The notes under the pieces are model-generated. The model was not told the DNA's origin and did not search any database. It was given only the letters and a program-made list of their open reading frames with translations. A program made the position numbers and the translations under genes. 64,000 bases of DNA from Capsicum annuum (taxonomy: Eukaryota > Streptophyta > Magnoliopsida > Solanales > Solanaceae): positions 19,301,447 to 19,365,446 of the forward strand of contig NC_061119.1 of assembly GCF_002878395.1 (NCBI RefSeq), written 5' to 3'. Numbering within the stretch: position 1 is the first letter of the stretch; every line of letters begins with the position of its first letter. Shown one piece after another: positions 57,347 through 64,000 of the stretch.

Positions 57347-57863
57347 CTCATTTAGCATACCAGTACATTCAAAATATTGATCATATACTCATTTCTTTAT
57401 CTATGATTTATCATTTCATAGGTTCGGACGGTCAATTCCCAAATCTCGCATAAACCTTTCAGATTATCAGACATAGCAGTAGTGAGTCCTCATATTTAAG
57501 GATAGGCTATATTTATTTTTATTCTTTTAGTTCAGTAGTTAGTTGGATTTAGTTGGGGGTTTGTCCCACTAGTTCCATAGTCATTCAGTAGAGGGTTTTC
57601 ATACTAGTACAGACAGTCAGTCAGTCTTCAGTTTTCATTTGTCATTGTCAGGCATTTTATCAGGGTTATCAGTGTTGTTTTACAGACTTTATTAGAACTA
57701 CAATTTAAAACCTTATTCCATTTCTTATTTTAATTCCGCATATGATCTGTTGTTATTAGTTTAAACCAGTGCTCACAGTAGGTCCCATCTCATGAGTTAG
57801 CTTGTGGTCCCTCAGGACTTTAAGCACTGTGTGACACCCAGGGTGTACTCTCGGGACATTACA
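57347..57863 (+). repeat. Solo gypsy LTR, right part
   Basis: Continuation of 46828-48982 after gypsy-2. It ends ctcgggacattaca, the typical gypsy LTR 3' terminus. Confidence 0.75.
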
Positions 57864-57996
57864 GGAGATGTGGGAGTTACTATATTTAAAGGAGGAATTA
57901 CACCAAAAAGTAATAGAGGAATTACACCAAAGAGTTATGGAGGAATTACACCAAGAAGTTATGGACATCCACATTATTACAATCATTTACAATACA
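57864..57996 (-). repeat. Copia-3 3' LTR, inner piece
   Basis: The minus strand starts TGTATTGTAAATGATTG right after a PPT and includes three 24 bp tandem repeats. It breaks at 57864 where the solo LTR is inserted and resumes at 46827. Confidence 0.75.
57892..57963. repeat. Three 24 bp tandem repeats in LTR U3
   Basis: Units at 57892-57915, 57916-57939 and 57940-57963, each gaggaattacaccaa(a/g)(a/g)(a/g)gt.at(a/g), differing at only a few positions. They lie in U3, upstream of the TATA box of the reconstructed LTR. Confidence 0.92.
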
Positions 57997-58007
57997 CCCC
58001 CTTTGAT
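57997..58007 (-). other. Polypurine tract of copia-3
   Basis: The minus strand ATCAAAGGGGG lies immediately before the LTR start TGTATTG. Confidence 0.8.
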
Positions 58008-58214
58008 GTCCATTCATACAATGTTCCTCATTAAAACCTTACTAAGGAAAAACCCTGTGGAAAGAAAAATCCTAGTGAAGGAAAAGGAGTACATATATAT
58101 TCTTATATGCATTGTTTGTTGCCTCATTAAAAACTTTGCCAGGAAAACTCATTTGAGACAAAACCTAGCCAAGGAAAAAAGAGTGAGCATGTTCTTTACC
58201 CTCTGATGCAAACA
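58008..58214 (-). other. Copia-3 3' untranslated leader to PPT
   Basis: Non-coding stretch between the RNase H stop and the PPT, with three degenerate lysine-rich-looking phrases (cttactaaggaaaaaccctg, cattaaaaactttgccagga, ctagccaaggaaaaaagag). Such phrases are typical of this part of several plant copia elements (memory). ORFs here are not genes. Confidence 0.55.
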
Positions 58215-58977
58215 TTATTTTATTTCTTTGAGACGGTGCATCCCAATCTTGAATATCATCTTATCAAATTTTGAGGTTTGTAATGCTTTAATGAACAAGT
58301 TTGCCAAATTATCAGCTGAACAAATTTGTTGAACATTTATTTCACCTTTATTCTCAAGATCATAAGTGAAAAAGAATTTTGGTGAAAAGTATTTTGGTCT
58401 GTCTCCTTTAATGTAACCTCCCTTGAACTGATCTATACATGTAGCATTATCTTCATAAAATGTAGTTGGAATACCCTTATTCAAATGAAATCCACACATT
58501 TCCTGAATATGTTGAGTCATTGATCTTAAACAAACACACTCTTGGCTCGCTTTATGAATGGAAATGATTTCTGGATGATTTGAAGAAGTTGTAGTTATTA
58601 TTTTCTTCATTGAATGCCATGATACATTTGTGCTACCATATGTAAATAAATAACTCATCTAAGACCGAGCCTTATATGGATCATACAAGTATCCTGCATC
58701 TACATAACCAATCATTTTTTCCTTGAATTCATTAGAATAAAATAATCCCAAGTCAATGGTTCCCGAAGATATCTAAATGTATGCTTGACGCTATTCTAAT
58801 GTCTTTTAGTTGGGGAAGAGATGTATCTTTTCGCTAAACTTATCACAAAATAAATATCTTGTTGAGCATTATTGGCAAGATACATTAGTGCCCCGATTTC
58901 ACCAAGATATGAAGTTTCATCACTAAGAAGCTTTTGATCATTTTCTTGAGTCGAAATGGATCTTTGTTTACCTCAAG
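58215..58977 (-). pseudogene. Copia-3 RNase H and end of RT
   Basis: 58658-58215 encodes SYLFTYGSTNVSWHSMKKII, TTTSSNHPEIISIHKASQEC, VCLRSMTQHIQEMCGFHLNK, YEDNATCIDQFKGGYIKGDR and DNLANLFIKALQTSKFDKMI, a copia RNase H with the usual EDN motif. 58659-58977 is the degenerate connection to RT. The end of the polyprotein is RLKEIK-stop. Confidence 0.88.
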
Positions 58978-59816
58978 TTAACTCACAACCATTGAGGTAC
59001 TCAATGCATGTGATATATCTATGTAAAATTTCTTTAAAATCATTTCAATGTATCTTGGTTGATGGACAAAAACTTCATTTGTCAAAAGCTCAATCTCTAG
59101 GCCTAGACAATATTTAGTCTTTCGCAAATCTTTCATTTCAAATTCATTCTTCAAAAACTCAATAGTTTTTGAAAGATCTTTAGGAGTGCCAATGATATTT
59201 AAACCATCAAAATAAACAACTATTATAGGAAATTCAGTTCCAGGACTTCTTATAAAAACACAAGGAAAAATAAGATCATTTTTGTACCCTTTTTTTAACA
59301 AATATTTGCTGAGACGATTGTACCACATCCGCCCTGATTGGTTCTATCCATATAAGGATTTCTGATGCTTTATTAAGAAAGATTCTTGTGAGCTTTTATA
59401 TGCTTCCGGTACTTTGAAGGCTTCTGAAATTTTCAAAAAAAATATCGATGTCTAATGAGCCATATAAATAGGTCATGACAACATCCATTTGGTGCATATC
59501 AAACTTTTCATGAACTTCTAGATCTAATATATATCTGAAGGTTATTCCATCCACCATAGGATAATATGTTTCCGCATTGTCAATGCCAGGCCTTTGTGGA
59601 AAACCTTGTGCCACATGCCATGATTTATATCTTACAACTTCACATTTTTCATTTTTATGGCACAAAAATCAATTTGGACCACACTGGCTTGACACCTTCA
59701 TTTGTTTAGACTATTGGTATGCAAACTTTATTTTTTTCAAGTAAAGAAAATTTTGCTTAAATTGCATCCTTCTATTTTGGCCAATCATTTATCTCTCAAC
59801 ATTTATTAACAGATTT
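58978..59816 (-). pseudogene. Copia-3 reverse transcriptase
   Basis: 59665-59396: EVVRYKSWHVAQGFPQRPGI, DNAETYYPMVDGITFRYILD and HQMDVVMTYLYGSLDIDIFF. After a frame change, 59328-58978: MWYNRLSKYLLKKGYKNDLI, IIVVYFDGLNIIGTPKDLSK and KYCLGLEIELLTNEVFVHQP. The catalytic box is YFDG in place of YVDD, so the second aspartate is lost. Upstream it is cut by the LTR at 59817-61185. Confidence 0.9.
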
Positions 59817-61185
59817 TGTATGACATCCCATTCCTTAACGCTCTCTAAAATGACCTTTAGGACCGTCGTATAGATAGTAGACCAATTTTGGACATTGCGG
59901 GTTGAATTGGGGGTGTTTCATGACCTTAAAACAAGTAGGTGTCGCACAATAGATCCTTTAGCAAAATCCATATATCGCATGTCAAATGCACAAGGCCATT
60001 GGAAAGGTATGCAATGTCTATGTATCTCCCACTTGGGGTTGTGCAATGGACATGAGTCACACACCTTGGCCTGTGCAATTGTTGTACGCCGCATGGAAAT
60101 AGTATAGCAATGTAAGTTCTTAGTTCTGCCTTATTTTACGGACGTTAAGGTCTTTCACACCCCCTTAATTGTCCCTAATCACTTATAGATGAAATTAACG
60201 TCCTTAAATGTGTATTAACACTCTCAAAATCCATAAAACATAAAGCATAAAGCATGGTTTTAAAGAACTAAAAATAGGCTTAAAGAGAGTTAGATTGTTA
60301 CCCAAAGAAAGCACAAGTTGAAAGACTCATCACTGGAAACTGTGATTTACTGACACAGGATATGGTACCCTGCTTTGTTATCTTGTGTAACTAGATTCAT
60401 GTCTTCCTAATTTGGGGACTATGGTTAGGATCCTTGCTTTGTGATCTTGTGCACTACCATGACATGTTAATTTGATTGGGGATTATGACGCCCTATTTTG
60501 TGATCTTTTGTGTCCCCTTTAGGGCTTATTTGCTTAGCCAAGGGCGGATTTCATATAGCCCGTAGGATCATAGAAATGAAAGGTGTACCATCTAGCTCAG
60601 AAGTAAAATAAGAAGTTAAGCATGATTAAAAAGAAATGTTTTGAATCTCATCAAATTATGCCCATGTATTTTAAATTACCTTATGCTAAATTCATTTATG
60701 AAATTCTCTCACTTATGCTGTATAAAATATATGTTATTTTTGGATTATTCAACATACTAGGACTTTCAGGTATTGACCCCCTATATTTTAGGTTTTGAGG
60801 CCAAGTCCTGTGGTCTTGTAAACCAGTATATTGTTCCAAGATTTCAGAGTTGGTGAGCCTCTCTTACTTCGAAAGGAATCCTACGCATATTTTAGTTTTC
60901 TGTTATTTTATGGTTCGTCCGGGGGCCTTGTCCAAATTTTTAGACAAACTAGAATGTTCAGATCAGTAGAGGCTTCGTAGATGGTTTTAGATTGGATTTA
61001 CATTTTCCCTTTTAATATGATGTTATGAAGATTTCAGTTTGATTTTCGGACTACCATGTTTTATGTTAATCTTCTGCACATTTATATCATATGTATTATG
61101 CATATTATTACATGCTAAGGGGTCTCTCGGTCCTTCTTAGTTCAGGATGCACGGCAGGGCTAGAGCCTCAGCTCGGTTCATGACA
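59817..61185 (+). repeat. Lone LTR in copia-3 pol (1369 bp, plus-oriented)
   Basis: Left border tgtatgacatcccattcc, right border cctcagctcggttcatgaca. The latter is the reverse complement of a TGTCATGAACCGAGCTGAGG type start, matching the gypsy LTR border at 756 in opposite orientation. It interrupts the RT/hinge coding sequence of copia-3. Flanking 5-mers gattt and ttttt agree at only 3 of 5. No internal region. Confidence 0.7.
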
Positions 61186-62450
61186 TTTTTCTTCCAAATC
61201 CTTATCTTGTTGAATTATTTCAGTATCAACATTGTAAGAAAAACTATTATCAACAACAATATTATTTCGATTCCACCTATTTTTCATCGTGAAATAACTT
61301 ATTGAGATTTCTTTATTCTCATTAGTTTCAGGTATTTTAACCCCTTCAGTGGTCTTATCATTTGTTAGATCTCAAGGCTCTTTTTGAGCAATTTCCATCA
61401 TATCATGATCTTTTGATCATTTACTTTTTTCCTTTTTAGAGGATTTTTATCCTTGGAACCAATCGGTCTACCATTTCTCAAATGTGGCTTAGACTTATTT
61501 GCATTGACCACTTGTTCTATCGGCACATCAACTCAAACTGGTGCATTCGCAGCTGGAAAATAAGATTTAGTAACCCTTGGAAGGTTAGTAAATGTATCAG
61601 GCAGCTGATCTGAAATATTTTGCAAGTAAATCATCTTTTGAACCTATTTCTCACAATGATTTGTTTGAGGATCTAAATGATATAGTGATAATGCATTCCA
61701 TTCTATCTCAAGTTTCATCTTCTTATGTTCTCCCCCTAATTTTGGGTATACTGATTTATCAAAATGATAATCAGCAAAATATTTATAGTAAACAAATCTC
61801 ATATCGTAGGTTCCAAGTATTTTATAATGGAAGGAGATTCATAACCAACATATACTCCCAACCCTCTTTGGGGTTCTATCTTTTTGTGTTGTGGTGGAGC
61901 AATTGGAACATATACCGCACATCCTAAAATTCTAAGATGGAAAATGTTTGGTTCTTGACCAAAAACCAACTGTAATGGGAAAATTTATGATAACTGGTTG
62001 GCCTTATGCGCAAAAATAAAGCTGCATACAAAATAGCTCGCCCCGTGATAAAACCGGAAGTTTTGTCCTCATTAATATCGGTCTGGCTATCAACTGAAGA
62101 TGTTTGATCAATGATTCTGCTAGACCATTTTAAGTTTGAACATGAGCAATAGGATGTTCAACTTTTATTCCAGTTGATATACAATAATCATTAAAGGACT
62201 GAAATATAAACAAACCAGCATTATCAAGACGAATAGTCTTTATTGATTAATCTGAAAACTAAGCACTTAAGCTTATTATTTGAGCCAACAGTTTCGCAGC
62301 GAGTTGATAATAAGCACATATATGATCATTATTTAGATGCATCTATAAGAACCATATAGTATTTGGAAGGTCCTCATAGAGGGTGAACTGGTCCACATAT
62401 ATCACCCTGTATACATTCTAGAAATACTGGGAATTAAATCCTAACCTTAG
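61186..62450 (-). pseudogene. Copia-3 integrase and hinge, degenerate
   Basis: Across several frames and stops the minus strand reads IQGDICGPVHP (first Asp, about 62400), IKTIRLDNAGLF (second Asp, about 62235), GIKVEHPIAHVQT-stop-NG, LAESLIKHLQLIARPIL (Glu, about 62110) and then a GF.SRTKH..hinge. This order is that of a copia integrase. No long frame survives. The plus-strand ORF at 61592-61927 is a shadow. Confidence 0.78.
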
Positions 62451-62676
62451 ATACTGATGGTTTAATAATCAAATTTCCTTGAGAACAAGCAGCGCAAGAG
62501 AATTTCTTCAATTAGAGAATATTTTGATTCTTCAAAGTATGCCCATGTGAATTCTTAATAAATTTGGGCATCATATTAAAACCAGGATTACGCAACCAGT
62601 CATGCCAAATGATAAAATCATTAGAAACTATAAACCTTTTGTTTACTATGGTATGTGATTTAACCATACAATTGCT
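62451..62676 (-). pseudogene. Copia-3 GAG-pre-integrase region
   Basis: Minus strand: FIIWHDWLRNPGFNMMPKFI and KNSHGHTLKNQNIL, followed by a CA/CS-like motif. This matches copia pre-integrase (family WHDRLGHPG..MMR.ii..s.GH). Confidence 0.8.
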
Positions 62677-63130
62677 TCAATGGTATAATTCAGAAGAAAG
62701 TGCAGGTAGTTTTTCATGCACAAACTTCTTTCCTGTCTTTATTATAGTAATGTAAAGGTATTCAACCTTTCCTTCATTTGTAGTCTTAATATGATAGTCA
62801 TTTTGGTGAATAACCTTGAAACTTAACAAGTTTCTTTGAGACTTACTATAATATAATACATTATCATTGGCTAATATTGTTCCCCCAGGTAGTAGATAAG
62901 TTAGCTCTTTCATAGCCCTGAATTAACTTTGTACTACCTGATATTGTATTAATATAAGTCATTTTTATTATTAAATTTTGAAAATATTTCTTTTCTCTTA
63001 ATATAGTGTGAGTTGTAGCACCATCAAGAAGTCTCAGATCTCCCTTACTCATCTTGGATCCATTTGAAGATTGGAAAAAATTTATTATCTTCAAAATAAA
63101 AAATATATGATAAGAAATGTGAAATCTCAC
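62677..63130 (-). pseudogene. Copia-3 aspartic protease
   Basis: 63130-62864: DLRLLDGATTHTILREKKYF and MTYINTISGSTKLIQGYERA. Active site DGAT, whereas relatives I remember have DSAT. The overlapping frame 62913-62677 continues LLPGGTILANDNVLYYSKSQ and RNLLSFKVIHQNDYHIKT. One frameshift in the overlap. Confidence 0.85.
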
Positions 63131-64000
63131 AATCTTACAATGAAACTTAAATACTTTTTTTTTTAAAAGTAATGCAAGATAATTGAGAAAAAAAAATGAT
63201 AACTAAAGAAACAACTTAGTAAAACAACATTATTTATTTCCTCAATTAATTGATCAAGATTTAGTTTTTATCTCCAAAGAAGTGTTCAACTTCCAAATGA
63301 GTAATACATCAAGATCATCAAAATTATCATCTTTCAGAACCAAACTTGCCTCAACATTATCATCGTAGTTTTGTTAAGGTCCTGCCTCATCATTTTTAAA
63401 AGTCAAGTGTGACCTCATTCAGGAATTTGAAAAAGTCCCACCTTCATTTCTCTTTATTTTGAAAGATTCTTGATAAAGCTTAGCAAAATGCTTAGACGAC
63501 TGACATTCATTCTTCCAGTAGCCTTTCATGCGACAACGATGAAAATTTCCTCTTGAAAAATTATTTGGAGGACCCATTTGGTTTTCCATTTTTTGGTTAC
63601 CACCACCATGATGAATATTATATTATCTCCTATCATTTCCACGTCTATGCTAATTATTACGACCCCAATCTTCCCGTCTTGCAAGTTATCCATGTGCTTA
63701 TGCCCTATTTGCTTTCGATAATGGAGTAGATCCAGTGGAACGAGCTTCATGATTTTTCATCCAAAGGAATTATTTTGCTCAGCCTCCAAAAGGTATTATA
63801 TCAATTCAGAATATTTCTGAAAGCCCTTTACACGGTATTGCTGCTACAATATCACGTTTCAGGCATGAAAAGTAGTAAGTGCTTTTTCCATCATGTCCTA
63901 ATCATTTATAGTTTCCCCATATAATTTCAATTTGAAGACAATCCTGAATACATTTGAATTATATTCAGCAATGGTTTTAAAATCTTGAAACCATAAGTGC
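63131..64000 (-). pseudogene. Copia-3 gag C-terminus with CCHC knuckle
   Basis: A degenerate knuckle is readable at about 63505-63555: NFHRCRMKGYWKNECQSSKH (C-x-x-...-C with altered first positions), followed by FAKLYQESFKIKRNEGGTFS. Further left comes an acidic tail NVEASLVLKDDNFDDLDVLL (about 63270-63350), right of it a basic linker rich in Arg, Gly and Asn. A T-rich/A-rich stretch lies at 63150-63200. The N-terminus is beyond the window. Confidence 0.7.

Larger units (their letters stand above)
35980..64000 (-). mobile_element. Ty1/copia retrotransposon 'copia-3', host of nested insertions (runs off window)
   Basis: Minus-strand order from the right edge: gag knuckle (about 63510), protease (about 63030), pre-integrase (about 62600), integrase (61600-62400), RT (58978-59816), RNase H (58215-58977), PPT (57997-58005), 3' LTR (57996 downward, three pieces). 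Insertions: LTR 59817-61185, solo LTR 46828-57863 containing gypsy-2, and gypsy-1 36153-46792. All domains carry frameshifts or stops. The 5' LTR lies beyond 64000. The 3' LTR outer border (about 35980) is approximate. Confidence 0.8.

Noticed and set aside
57804..58034. ORF with GGITPKS repeats resembling a structural protein
   Set aside because: Same 24 bp DNA repeats in another frame, spanning an insertion junction.
57868..58206. 112-codon ORF with repeated EELHQ(K/R/E)V
   Set aside because: The protein repeat is only the translation of the 24 bp LTR repeats; the frame runs through LTR, PPT and leader.
61592..61927. 111-codon plus ORF with a plausible N-terminus
   Set aside because: Antisense shadow of the degenerate copia-3 integrase/hinge region.

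Overview
The window looks like repeat-rich intergenic DNA from a flowering-plant nuclear genome, most likely Solanaceae (inference). It has chromodomain Ty3/gypsy elements with 2.2-2.8 kb LTRs, Ty1/copia elements primed by initiator-Met tRNA, Au-type and TS-type SINEs, MITEs, and remnants of two plant gene families (F-box/FBD and GARP). I see no intact cellular gene. Almost everything is a transposable element or a decayed gene.

Left part (1-15109): a gypsy LTR end (1-463) abuts a wrecked minus-strand copia element, 'copia-1' (679-6655). Copia-1 holds a lone gypsy LTR (756-3317), an unidentified ~0.94 kb insert in its integrase, and an Au-type SINE in its 5' LTR. Three bases after copia-1 ends, a plus-strand F-box/LRR/FBD pseudogene begins (exon 1 6659-7429). 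Its first intron is filled by a second minus-strand copia element, 'copia-2' (7451 to about 11690). Exons 2 and 3 follow at 11912-12474. After that come a SINE (12755-12910), a Stowaway-like MITE nested in a larger MITE (13401-13910) and a five-copy ~120 bp tandem array (14268-14877).

Middle (15110-31577): two LTR elements of one apparently non-autonomous family, one inserted in the LTR of the other. The outer element has a perfect TSD (tagta) and the inner one too (tccat). Both have recognisable or degenerate Met-tRNA primer sites and 3.3-3.9 kb internal regions with no visible gag or pol. They are the best candidate here for an under-described entity.

31583-36147: a relic of a GARP (type-B response-regulator-like) transcription factor gene on the minus strand (three exons between 33024 and 34490), a tRNA-Phe pseudogene in its intron, and a TS-type SINE tail.

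Right part (about 35980-64000): a minus-strand copia element ('copia-3') runs off the window edge. Its ~0.35 kb 3' LTR is cut into three pieces. One gap holds a complete but dead chromovirus, 'gypsy-1' (36153-46792, TSD cataa). The other holds a plus-oriented solo LTR (46828-57863), which is itself interrupted by 'gypsy-2' (48983-57346), a chromovirus with two 2414 bp LTRs that has lost gag and protease. A further LTR (59817-61185) interrupts the copia-3 pol gene.

Every element with readable polarity from coding sequence, PBS or PPT is on the minus strand. Only the lone LTRs at 46828 and 59817 point the other way.
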